Below, piece after piece: positions 44,457-54,880 of a stretch of 64,000 bases of DNA. Below the pieces are notes generated by a model, which saw only the letters and a program-made list of their open reading frames with translations, did no database searches and was not told where the DNA came from. A program made the translations under genes and the position numbers. Every line of letters starts with the position of its first letter. Positions within the stretch are counted from its first letter, which is position 1. Origin of the DNA: Pseudoxanthomonas mexicana (GTDB lineage: Bacteria > Pseudomonadota > Gammaproteobacteria > Xanthomonadales > Xanthomonadaceae). The stretch spans positions 25,837 to 89,836 of the forward strand of contig NZ_LSIF01000018.1 of assembly GCF_001556105.1 (NCBI RefSeq). Reading direction: 5' to 3'.

Positions 44457-45791
44457 ATGAGCACCCAGCCTTTCATCGGCGCCCAGGAATACTTCCCCGG
44501 CATCGGCCGCATCCCGTTCGAGGGGCGCGGCTCGGACAATCCCCTGGCGTTCAAGGTCTATGACGCGAACAAGACCATCGGCGGCAAGACGATGCAGGAG
44601 CACCTGCGCTTCGCGGTCTGCTACTGGCACACGTTCTGCAATGCCGGCCACGATCCGTTCGGCCCGGGCACGCGCCACTTTCCGTGGGAGGCCGGCACGC
44701 CGATGGCGACGGCGGAAGCGAAGGTCGATGCGGCGTTCGAGTTCTTCACCAAGCTGGGCGTGCCGTACTGGTGCTTTCACGACATCGACCTGGCGCCCGA
44801 CGCCGACGACATCGGGCAGTACCAGAAGAACCTGAAGCACATGGTCGCGCTGGCCAAGGCACGCCAGGATGCCACCGGCATGAAGCTGCTGTGGGGCACG
44901 ACCAACCTGTTCTCGCATCCGCGCTACATGAACGGTGCGTCGACCAACCCCGATTTCGCCGTCGTCGCGCGTGCGGCGGTGCAGGTGAAGGCGGCGCTGG
45001 AGGCCACCGTCGAACTGGGCGGCGAGCATTACGTGTTCTGGGGTGGCCGCGAAGGCTATGCCTCGCTGCTCAATACGCAGATGAAGCGCGAAGTCGACCA
45101 CTTCGCCCGCTTCCTGACGATGGCGCGCGACTACGGTCGCAGCATCGGGCTGAAGGGCAATTTCCTGATCGAGCCAAAGCCGATGGAGCCGATGAAGCAC
45201 CAGTACGACTTCGACAGCGCCACCGTCGCCGGCTTCCTGAAGGAACACGGGCTGGAGCAGGACTTCAAGCTCAACATCGAGGCCAATCATGCCACGCTGT
45301 CGGGCCACACCTTCGAGCACGACCTGCAGGTCGCGTCCGACCACGGGCTGCTGGGCAGCATCGACGCCAACCGCGGCAATGCGCAGAACGGTTGGGACAC
45401 CGACCAGTTCCCGACCGACCTGTACGACACCGTCGGCGCGATGCTCGTCGTGCTGCGCCAGGGCGGACTGGAAGGAGGACTGAATTTCGATGCCAAGGTG
45501 CGTCGCGAATCCACCGACCTGGAGGACCTGTTCATCGCCCACATCGGCGGCATGGATGCGTTCGCACGCGGGCTGGAAGTCGCGCATGCGCTGCTGACGG
45601 AATCGCCGTGGGAACAGTGGCGCCGCGAGCGCTACGCCAGCTTCGATACCGGCAAGGGCAAGGAGTTCGAGACCGGCGGGCTCGGTCTGGCCGATCTGGC
45701 GACACTGGCCGCCACGCTGGGCGAACCGATGCAGGTCAGCGGCAAGCAGGAGCGTTATGAGAACCTGCTCAACCAGTACCTGCTGCGCTGA
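44457..45791 (+). CDS. xylA: Xylose isomerase
   Basis: A 444-residue class II xylose isomerase. Catalytic and metal residues are in [12 protein letters not shown] (His, Asp), [10 protein letters not shown] (Glu, Lys), [18 protein letters not shown] (Glu, His) and GSIDANRG (Asp). It converts D-xylose to D-xylulose. The ATG at 44457 ([20 protein letters not shown]) has ACAGGAAC as Shine-Dalgarno. Length matches the long class II enzymes. Confidence 0.97.
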   Translation: MSTQPFIGAQEYFPGIGRIPFEGRGSDNPLAFKVYDANKTIGGKTMQEHLRFAVCYWHTFCNAGHDPFGPGTRHFPWEAGTPMATAEAKVDAAFEFFTKLGVPYWCFHDIDLAPDADDIGQYQKNLKHMVALAKARQDATGMKLLWGTTNLFSHPRYMNGASTNPDFAVVARAAVQVKAALEATVELGGEHYVFWGGREGYASLLNTQMKREVDHFARFLTMARDYGRSIGLKGNFLIEPKPMEPMKHQYDFDSATVAGFLKEHGLEQDFKLNIEANHATLSGHTFEHDLQVASDHGLLGSIDANRGNAQNGWDTDQFPTDLYDTVGAMLVVLRQGGLEGGLNFDAKVRRESTDLEDLFIAHIGGMDAFARGLEVAHALLTESPWEQWRRERYASFDTGKGKEFETGGLGLADLATLAATLGEPMQVSGKQERYENLLNQYLLR

Positions 45792-45838
45792 GCACAGCGG
45801 ATCGCATCGATACCACCAGTTCGAGGAAGGGGAAGGCA

Positions 45839-47244
45839 ATGAGCCAGGCAATGACGGGCGGCGAGAACACCCGGCTGATCGTGTTGATCAGCGTGGTGGC
45901 GACGATCGGCGGATTCCTGTTCGGCTTCGACAGCGGCGTCATCAACGGCACCGTCGATGGCCTGCAGCAGGCGTTCGGTTCCACCAAGGCCGGCCTCGGC
46001 TTCGAGGTCGCGTCGATGCTGCTGGGCTGCGCGGTCGGTGCCTTCAGTGCCGGCCGGCTGGCCGACAGCCTCGGTCGCCGCAACGTGCTGATCATCTCGG
46101 CGGTGCTGTTCCTGCTGTCGGCGATCGGCGCGGGTGCGGCCACGTCATCGGTCGTCTTCGTCATCGCGCGCGTGATCGGCGGCTTTGCGGTCGGCGCGGC
46201 GAGCGTGATCTCGCCGGCGTACATCGCCGAGGTCGCGCCGGCACGCTACCGCGGCCGCCTGGCCACGGTGCAGCAGATCGCCATCATCAGCGGCCTCACC
46301 GCAGCGTTCCTGTCCAACTACCTGCTGGCCGCCAAGGCCGGCGCGTCGACCGAAGCGCTGTGGGGTGGGCATGCGGCGTGGCGCTGGATGTTCTGGATGC
46401 AGGCGGTGCCGTCGCTGGTCTTCCTCGCGCTGCTGCTGGTCATTCCCGAAAGTCCGCGCTACCTGGTGGTGAAGCGCCGCAAGGACGAGGCCTTGCGCGT
46501 GCTGACGCGGCTGTTCGGTGGCGCCGAGGCGCAGGCGAAGTTGGCCGAGATCGATGCGTCGCTGTCGACCGACCACCATCGCCCGCGGCTGTCGGACCTG
46601 AAGAACAAGGCGACCGGCAAGTTGCGCCCCATCGTCTGGGTCGGCATCGGCCTGGCCACGTTCCAGCAGCTGGTCGGCATCAACGTGGTGTTCTACTACG
46701 GCGCGGTGCTGTGGCAGGCCGTGGGCTTCTCCGAGAACGACGCGCTGGCGATCAACGTGCTGTCCGGTGCGCTCAGCATCGGCGCCTGCATCGTCACCGT
46801 CCTGCTGATCGACCGCATCGGCCGCAAGCCGCTGCTGTGGATCGGCTCCGCCGGCATGGCGGTCTCGCTGGCGCTGGTGGTGGTGGCGTTCGCCAGCGGC
46901 TCGCTGGTCGACGGCCACCTGCAGCTGCCGGAGGGCATGGGCACGCTGGCGCTGGTGGCGGCCAATGCGTACGTGGTGTTCTTCAACATCTCGTGGGGCC
47001 CGGTGATGTGGGTGATGCTGGGCGAGATGTTCCCCAACCAGATCCGTGGCTCGGCGCTGGCGGTGGCCGGCGCGGCGCAATGGACGTCCAATTTCGCCAT
47101 CACGGTGAGCTTCCCGATCCTGCTGGCGGCCATCGGGCTGGCGGCGACCTACAGCATCTACCTCGTTTCGGCGATCATCTCGGTCTTCTTCGTGTTGAAG
47201 TACGTGCACGAGACCAAGGGCAAGGAACTGGAGCAGATGGAAGG

Positions 47245-47248
<4 letters not shown>
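45839..47248 (+). CDS. MFS sugar porter (XylE/GLUT-like sugar:proton symporter)
   Basis: A 469-residue, 12-helix inner-membrane transporter. Sugar-porter signatures: GGFLFGFDSGVINGT in helix 1, GRLADSLGRRNVL, PESPRYLVVKRRKDEA, QQLVGINVVFYYGAVLW in helix 7, DRIGRKPLLWIG and the C-terminal VHETKGKELEQME. Next to xylAB it is probably a xylose (or glucose) importer. The ATG at 45839 follows AGGGGAAGG. Its stop overlaps the GH3 start (ATGA). Confidence 0.93.
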
Positions 47249-49809
<2,561 letters not shown>

Positions 49810-49881
49810 CGCCGCGACATCCCGGGTGCGCAGGCGCCCGGGGACTGCGGTGGAAGTATCGAACCGGGGAAGGGGAGCGCG

Positions 49882-51444
49882 ATGACACTGTCGGGACTGG
49901 ATATCGGCATCGTGGTGGCCTACCTGGCCGCCATCTTCGTGCTGGCGCAATGGGTGTCGCGCGAGAAGGCGGGGCATGCCAAGGACGCGAAGGACTACTT
50001 CCTCGCCAGCAAGTCGCTGCCGTGGTGGGCGATCGGTGCGTCGCTGATCGCCGCCAACATCTCCGCCGAACAGATCATCGGCATGTCGGGCTCCGGCTAT
50101 GCCATCGGCCTGGCCATCGCGTCCTACGAATGGATGGCGGCGGCCACGCTGCTGATCGTCGGCAAGTGGTTCCTGCCGGTGTTCCTGCGCAACGGCATCT
50201 ACACGATGCCGCAGTTCCTCGAGCAGCGGTACGGCACCCGCATCCGCACGCTGATGGCCGTGTTCTGGCTGGGCCTGTACGTGTTCGTCAACGTCACCTC
50301 CATCCTGTGGCTGGGCGCCATCGCGGTGTCGCAGGTCACCGGCATGGACCAGATGCTGGCCGTGGTGCTGATCGGCGTGTTCGCGCTGCTGTACCAGCTG
50401 TACGGCGGGCTGAAGGCGGTCGCGCTGACCGACATCGTGCAGGTCTCGCTGCTGGTGCTGGGCGGCCTGCTGGTCGCGGGCCTGACGCTCAACGAACTCG
50501 GCGAGGGCGCCGGTGTCGTCGCCGGCTTCCAGCGGTTGTGGGACACGCAGCCAGGCCACTTCGAGATGATCCTCGACCAGGACAACCCGTTCTACAAGGA
50601 CCTGCCGGGCCTCAGTGTGCTGATCGGCGGCATGTGGATCATGAACATCAGCTACTGGGGCTTCAACCAGTACATCATCCAGCGCGCGCTCGCCGCGAAG
50701 GACATCGGCGAAGCGCAGAAGGGCGTGCTGTTCGCCGCCTTCCTCAAGCTGCTGATGCCGGTGATCGTGGTGCTGCCGGGCATCGCCGCGGTGATGCTGG
50801 CGCCGGGTCTGGACAAGCCCGATCAGGCCTATCCGACGATGATGCGGCTGCTACCCACCGGCATCCTCGGCCTGGTGTTCGCCGCATTGGTGGCGGCGAT
50901 CGTCGCGTCGCTGGCGTCGAAGATCAATTCGGTGGCGACCATCTTCACCCTCGACTTCTACGCCAAGGGCAAGCGCCAGCACAGCGAGGCGAACCTCGTG
51001 CGCGTGGGCCGCATCGCGGCCGTGGTCACCGTGGTGCTCGGCATCCTCGCCGCCAAGCCGCTGCTGGGCAGCTTCGACCAGGCGTTCCAGTACATCCAGG
51101 AATACACCGGCTTCTTCACCCCGGGCATCGTGGTGATCTTCATGCTCGGCCTGTTCTGGAAACGCGCCAACGAGGCCGGTGCGCTGGCCGCCGCGATCGG
51201 TTCGTTCGTGCTGTCGATCGTGCTGAAGCTGGCCTGGCCGGCGCTGCCCTTCATCGACCGCGTCGGCCTGGTGTTCCTGTTGGCGCTGGTGCTGGCGGTC
51301 GTCGTGTCACTGGCCACGCCGCACGCGCCGGAGAAGGACGTGATCCGCACCGACGACGTGGACTACCGCACCGGCACGTCGTTCAACATCGGCGGCATCG
51401 CCGTGCTGGGCATCCTGGTGGCGCTCTACACGCTGTTCTGGTGA
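49882..51444 (+). CDS. Sodium/solute symporter (SSS family, SGLT-like sugar transporter)
   Basis: A 520-residue symporter with about 14 helices. SGLT features: DYFLASKSLPWWAIGASLIA, NISAEQIIGMSGSGYAIGL (sodium/sugar motif), YGGLKAVALTDIVQ and the NQYIIQRALAAKD segment. It would import glucose, galactose or xylose freed in the periplasm. Start ATG at 49882, 72 bases after the GH3 stop, with GGGGAAGGGGAG as Shine-Dalgarno. It is the last gene of the xyloglucan operon. Confidence 0.92.
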   Translation: MTLSGLDIGIVVAYLAAIFVLAQWVSREKAGHAKDAKDYFLASKSLPWWAIGASLIAANISAEQIIGMSGSGYAIGLAIASYEWMAAATLLIVGKWFLPVFLRNGIYTMPQFLEQRYGTRIRTLMAVFWLGLYVFVNVTSILWLGAIAVSQVTGMDQMLAVVLIGVFALLYQLYGGLKAVALTDIVQVSLLVLGGLLVAGLTLNELGEGAGVVAGFQRLWDTQPGHFEMILDQDNPFYKDLPGLSVLIGGMWIMNISYWGFNQYIIQRALAAKDIGEAQKGVLFAAFLKLLMPVIVVLPGIAAVMLAPGLDKPDQAYPTMMRLLPTGILGLVFAALVAAIVASLASKINSVATIFTLDFYAKGKRQHSEANLVRVGRIAAVVTVVLGILAAKPLLGSFDQAFQYIQEYTGFFTPGIVVIFMLGLFWKRANEAGALAAAIGSFVLSIVLKLAWPALPFIDRVGLVFLLALVLAVVVSLATPHAPEKDVIRTDDVDYRTGTSFNIGGIAVLGILVALYTLFW

Positions 51445-51447
51445 GGC

Positions 51448-51471
51448 GCGGCTGACGGAGACATCAGCCGC
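51448..51471. terminator. Hairpin between convergent symporter and small Cys-rich gene
   Basis: GCGGCTGA (51448-51455) pairs with TCAGCCGC (51464-51471), a perfect 8-bp stem with an 8-base loop, three bases after the symporter stop and covering the stop codon of the convergent gene. There is no T-run, so its use as a bidirectional terminator is likely but unproven. Confidence 0.5.
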
Positions 51472-51703
51472 CGCATCCTCCGCAACACACCGACGGCAGG
51501 CGCTGGATGGCTTCAGGCGCCACGAGATGACCAGCGTCGGCGAGCGCGAGCATCAGGTCCACGGCGAGGGCGCTGGTGGAACAGCGCAGGCATCCCGACG
51601 TGGCGTCGAGATCCACGACCACGGCGGGATCGAGGTCGACCAGGTGCCGCTCGATGTCGGCGAGGTCGGCCGTCACATCGTCCAGGCGGATGACGTATTC
51701 CAT
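51464..51703 (-). CDS. Small Cys-rich HMA-like protein with CCGGC tail, paralogue of the gene at 60444
   Basis: A 79-residue soluble protein from the ATG at 51703 (GGAG upstream). The pattern of alternating beta and alpha segments (IERHLVDLDPAVVVDLDATS..., LAVDLMLALADAGH) resembles a heavy-metal-associated fold. Cysteines form CLRC at 38-41 and a C-terminal CCGGC at 73-77. The segment DPAVVVDLDATSGCLR aligns with DPEADVTLESGTGRLM of the protein at 60444, which has the same tail. It lies 52 bases after azurin and is probably the last gene of the nirK operon. Possible copper chaperone (inference). Confidence 0.75.
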   Translation of the reverse strand: MEYVIRLDDVTADLADIERHLVDLDPAVVVDLDATSGCLRCSTSALAVDLMLALADAGHLVAPEAIQRLPSVCCGGCGG

Positions 51704-51755
51704 GACCGGGCTCCGGAACGCGCTGCACCGCCCGTAGGCGGCGCAGCGTGGGTGC

Positions 51756-52211
51756 TTACTTGGTGACGACCAGCGTGCCCTTCATCAGGGTGGAGTGGCC
51801 GGGGAAGCTGCAGAAGAAGCTGTAGTCGCCGCCGGCGGTGAGCTTCTTGCCGGGGAAGGTGATCCTGGTCTTCTGGCCGCCGCCGATCAGCGAGGTGTGC
51901 GCGATCACGCGCGCATCGTTGGCCTGCACGTAGGCGCCGGCCGCACCGGCCTTCATGCCGTCGCGCGCGATGCCTGCGAGGTCGGCGGTCTTCGACACCA
52001 CCACGTTGTGGCCCATCGCGGTAACCGGCAGCTTGCCCGCGTGGATCAGCTCGATGGTGATGGTGGGGCAGCTGGCCGAGACCGTGGCGGTCTTCAGGTC
52101 GAACTTCATGGCGTCGTCGCCCTTCAGGGTGACGGTGCAGTTGCCGGCGGCCTGGGCCATGCCGGCAGCGCTGAGCAGGGCGATGGTGGCGAACGTACGG
52201 GAGAGCTTCAT
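51756..52211 (-). CDS. Azurin, periplasmic blue copper protein
   Basis: A 151-residue cupredoxin with a signal peptide ending near QAA (residue 22). Mature features: C25 and C48 (disulfide), type 1 copper ligands His68 in VTAMGHNVVV and Cys134, His139, Met143 in FFCSFPGHSTLMKG. Azurin passes electrons to nitrite reductase NirK, encoded in the same operon. The ATG at 52211 follows AAGGAG. An FNR-type box inside the preceding sco gene may give it a second promoter. Confidence 0.95.
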   Translation of the reverse strand: MKLSRTFATIALLSAAGMAQAAGNCTVTLKGDDAMKFDLKTATVSASCPTITIELIHAGKLPVTAMGHNVVVSKTADLAGIARDGMKAGAAGAYVQANDARVIAHTSLIGGGQKTRITFPGKKLTAGGDYSFFCSFPGHSTLMKGTLVVTK

Positions 52212-52266
52212 GGTGGAACTCCTTGGAAGAAAGATCGAGCGAGGGAGGGGTGTGGGTGGCATGTCA

Positions 52267-52833
52267 TCACGGCGCGGCGAGCAGCGCCTTGATCTGGATC
52301 AGGAAGGCGGGATCGGCCGCCACGCCGTTCACCTCGCTGCGGGCGCGGACCCGGCCCTCGGCATCCAGCAGCACCAGCACGCTGGTGTGGTTGATGCTGC
52401 CGTCCTCGCGGAAGCGGTAGCGCACGTCCAGCACGCTGGCGATCGCGCGCACGTCGTTGCCGGCAGGGGTCAGGAGCTGCCAGCCATCCGGCACGCGGTG
52501 GCGCTGCGCTACTTCGCGCATCGTGGCGGGGGTATCGCGGGCGGGGTCCAGGCTGACCATCACCATGCCCAGGCGCCGGCGCTCGTCCGGCGTCAGCTGC
52601 TGCTGCACGCTCTTGGCGTTCTCCAGGATCAGCGGGCACATCAGATGGCAGTTCGTATAGAACATCGACACCACGCGCGCCTGGCCGTGCAGCGACGACC
52701 AGGCGACGGGCTGGCCATCGGCATCCTGCGTGGCCGCCTGCAGGTGGTAGACCGAATCGCCGGGCAACGACTGCGCGTGCAGGGGCGGCACGCATGCCAG
52801 CAGAACGGAGAGGAACAGCGAAGGGACCTTCAT
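52267..52833 (-). CDS. SCO1/SenC-type copper chaperone
   Basis: A 188-residue periplasmic thioredoxin-fold protein with a Sec signal (MKVPSLFLSVLLACVPPLHA). The copper motif is C62-x3-C66 (FYTNCHLMCP) and the third ligand is His149 (DGSINHTSV). SCO proteins deliver or reduce copper for CuA or other cupro-enzymes; here the neighbours make NirK or azurin likely clients (inference). The start overlaps the stop of the NirV-like gene (ATGA). Confidence 0.93.
   Translation of the reverse strand: MKVPSLFLSVLLACVPPLHAQSLPGDSVYHLQAATQDADGQPVAWSSLHGQARVVSMFYTNCHLMCPLILENAKSVQQQLTPDERRRLGMVMVSLDPARDTPATMREVAQRHRVPDGWQLLTPAGNDVRAIASVLDVRYRFREDGSINHTSVLVLLDAEGRVRARSEVNGVAADPAFLIQIKALLAAP
52289..52302 (-). 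promoter_or_regulatory. FNR/Dnr-type box inside sco, upstream of azurin
   Basis: TTGAT-CTGG-ATCAG matches the FNR consensus at nine of ten positions. It lies at the 3' end of the sco coding sequence, about 78 bp before the azurin start. A weak hexamer TGACAT (52261-52266, minus strand) is centred 32 bp away, the expected class II distance. It may give azurin its own oxygen- or NO-responsive promoter, but the site also encodes conserved-looking residues, so chance remains possible. Confidence 0.4.
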
Positions 52834-53606
52834 GGTGTACTCCTTGCACAGCGAAAGCCGAGGTTGCCCAGGGTGGCCCCGGGCTTCAGTGCGGACAGCA
52901 GGACGAAGCGCTTGACCACGCCGTAGTCGCCGGGATCGTTGAAGTTCATGGCCGTGGCGCCGCAGTAGCGCAGGGCCTCGCCATCCTGCTGGCCGCGGCG
53001 GTCGCCGTCGCCGAGCAGCGAGGCGACGTCCTCGCTCCATTCCCAGTGCGCGCCATGCAGGCCGCGGATGCCGTACGCGTTCGCCGGCGCGGCGGGCGCG
53101 GCATCGAGCGCATGCGGGGTGCCATCGTTGACCTGGCGCATCCGCCACGCCGCGTCGCGGCGCGCATCGCGTCGCGTGGGATCGGCCGCGGCGGCGTATT
53201 CCCATTCGACGAAGCGCGGCAGGCGCGCCTGCTGCGCGCGGCAATAGGCATCGGCGGCGTACCAGTTCACGTGCACGACCGGGGCGTCGGGGTCGACGTC
53301 GTCGCCGGGCGCGTCGGCACTGGCCCAGTGGCCCAGGTAGCCCGGGCTGGCGAACACCGCGGGAATGCGGTCGCGGCGCCAGTGCGGCTGGCGGGCGAGG
53401 AAAGCGGAAAAATCGCGGTTGCTGACGGGCTTCTCCATCAGCCAGAACGAGGCCACCCGCACCACGCGGGTGGCCTCTTCGAAACGCACGGAAGAACGGA
53501 AGTCGCCGCCCTCGACCGGCCGGTACGCGTTGCCGGCATCGCCAGCGGCCGCGACGGCCGGCGACAGCGCGAGCAGCAGTGCGATCGGGAGCGGCGACCG
53601 TGTCAT
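52830..53606 (-). CDS. nirV: NirV-like formylglycine-generating-enzyme (SUMF1) family protein
   Basis: A 258-residue exported protein (signal MTRSPLPIALLLALSPAVAA) of the FGE-sulfatase/SUMF1 fold: FWLMEKPVSNRDFSAFL, PVVHVNWYAADAYCRAQQAR, LPRFVEWEYAAAAD, GLHGAHWEWSEDV and the C-terminal NLGFRCA. In denitrifiers such proteins (NirV) are found next to nirK, role unsettled. Only isolated cysteines remain in the region where FGE has its active-site pair, so it may not be a true oxidase of cysteine. Overlaps sco by ATGA; seven bases from nirK. Confidence 0.85.
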   Translation of the reverse strand: MTRSPLPIALLLALSPAVAAAGDAGNAYRPVEGGDFRSSVRFEEATRVVRVASFWLMEKPVSNRDFSAFLARQPHWRRDRIPAVFASPGYLGHWASADAPGDDVDPDAPVVHVNWYAADAYCRAQQARLPRFVEWEYAAAADPTRRDARRDAAWRMRQVNDGTPHALDAAPAAPANAYGIRGLHGAHWEWSEDVASLLGDGDRRGQQDGEALRYCGATAMNFNDPGDYGVVKRFVLLSALKPGATLGNLGFRCARSTP

Positions 53607-53613
53607 CCGTCCC

Positions 53614-54666
53614 TCACTTCCCGGCGGCCGGCTTGGCTTCCGGATACGCGATGTCGTGCTGCTGGCCGGTGTAGATGTCCGGGTTCTTCGCGCCCTCGAC
53701 CTTGAGGATGCCGAGCGAGCCCTTGTGGAACGTGCGGAAGATGCTGTGGTCGACCAGCACGAAATTGCCGGGCACGTCCGCCTTGAACTCGACCATGGCC
53801 GAACCGCCGGCCGGGATCAGCGTGGTCTGCACGTTCTCCTGGTACTTGCTGCCGCCCTCGGTCCAGACCTTGTCGAAGATCTCGCCGATCACGTGGAAGC
53901 TGGAGACCAGGTTCGGGCCGCCGTTGCCGACGAACATGCGGATCGTCTCGCCCGCCTTGGCCGTCAGCGCGTTGTCGCCCTGCAGCGCATCGACCGAGCC
54001 GTTGAACACCACGTAGGTCGGATGTTCGTCGATGGCCTTTTCCAGGCTGAAGGGCTGCAGGCCCGGCTCGCCGTACGCGCCTTCGGTGTAGAAGTCGCCC
54101 TGCACCACATAGAACTCCTTGTCGACCGGCGGCAGGCCTTCTTCGGGTTCCACCAGGATCAGGCCGTACATGCCGTTGGCGATGTGCATGCCGACCGGTG
54201 CCATCGCACAGTGGTAGATGTACAGGCCGGGATTCAGCGCCTTGAACGAGAACTGCGTTTCACGGCCCGGCAGGGTGAACGTGGCTTCGGCGCCACCGCC
54301 CTGGCCGCTGACGGCATGCAGGTCGATGTTGTGCGACATGTGCGAGTCGTGGCGGTTCTTCAGCTTGAACTCCACCGTGTCGCCCTTGCGCACGCGGATG
54401 AAGCTGCCCGGCACGGTGCCGCCGAACGTCCAGAAGTTGTAGGTCACGCCGTCGGCCATGCGCATGTCCTTCTCGATCATTTCCAGATCGACGACCACAT
54501 GGGCGGGCGTCTTGCGCGTGATCGGCGGCGGCACCATCGGCGGTGCCGTCAGCACGGCCTGGATGGTTTCGCCGGCGGGGGTGATCTTGCCGCCCTCGGC
54601 GAAGGCGGGGCCGGCGAACAGCGCGGCGAGGGCGCAGGCGAGCAGGGAGTGGTGCAGGCGTTTCAT
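53614..54666 (-). CDS. nirK: Copper-containing nitrite reductase
   Basis: A 350-residue two-cupredoxin enzyme that reduces nitrite to NO in the periplasm. Signal peptide [23 protein letters not shown]. Ligands follow the NirK pattern: type 1 copper His112, Cys153, His161, Met166; type 2 copper His117, His152, His307; catalytic Asp115 and His258. Met- and His-containing [15 protein letters not shown] and [16 protein letters not shown] are diagnostic. Start ATG at 54666, with GAAGGAAA upstream. Expressed from the FNR/Dnr box at 54732 and followed by nirV, sco and azurin. No nitrate, NO or N2O reductase gene is in the window. Confidence 0.96.
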   Translation of the reverse strand: MKRLHHSLLACALAALFAGPAFAEGGKITPAGETIQAVLTAPPMVPPPITRKTPAHVVVDLEMIEKDMRMADGVTYNFWTFGGTVPGSFIRVRKGDTVEFKLKNRHDSHMSHNIDLHAVSGQGGGAEATFTLPGRETQFSFKALNPGLYIYHCAMAPVGMHIANGMYGLILVEPEEGLPPVDKEFYVVQGDFYTEGAYGEPGLQPFSLEKAIDEHPTYVVFNGSVDALQGDNALTAKAGETIRMFVGNGGPNLVSSFHVIGEIFDKVWTEGGSKYQENVQTTLIPAGGSAMVEFKADVPGNFVLVDHSIFRTFHKGSLGILKVEGAKNPDIYTGQQHDIAYPEAKPAAGK

Positions 54667-54731
54667 GGCGTTTCCTTCGATGGCTCTCGGTGGGTGTGTG
54701 GCCATGGTGGAAACGCGACGGCAGCGCGACG

Positions 54732-54745
54732 TTGATCTCGATCAA
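54732..54745 (-). promoter_or_regulatory. FNR/Dnr box upstream of nirK
   Basis: A perfect TTGAT-CTCG-ATCAA palindrome, centred 72 bp before the nirK start. On the minus strand a -10-like CACCAT (54704-54709) lies 32 bp away, giving a predicted leader of about 30 nt. This is the pattern expected for a Dnr/FNR-activated nitrite reductase promoter. Which family member binds cannot be told from the site. Confidence 0.85.
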
Positions 54746-54781
54746 TCCGCAGGGTGCGGATGCGCGGATTCGCGCGATGGC

Positions 54782-54795
54782 TTGACCAAAGTCAA
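54782..54795 (+). promoter_or_regulatory. Second FNR/Dnr-type box, copper-receptor side
   Basis: TTGAC-CAAA-GTCAA is a perfect inverted repeat, a variant of the FNR consensus with C/G at the inner positions. It is centred 92 bp before the copper-receptor start and 50 bp from the nirK-side box. No clear -10 is seen at the standard distance, so the assignment to the receptor promoter is tentative. Confidence 0.65.
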
Positions 54796-54880
54796 GCGCC
54801 ACCCGCGGTGCGACAACCCGTCGCATCCGTGTCCCGGGGGTGCGTCGCGAGAATGACCGCCTCACACGAGGAGCTGCGTC

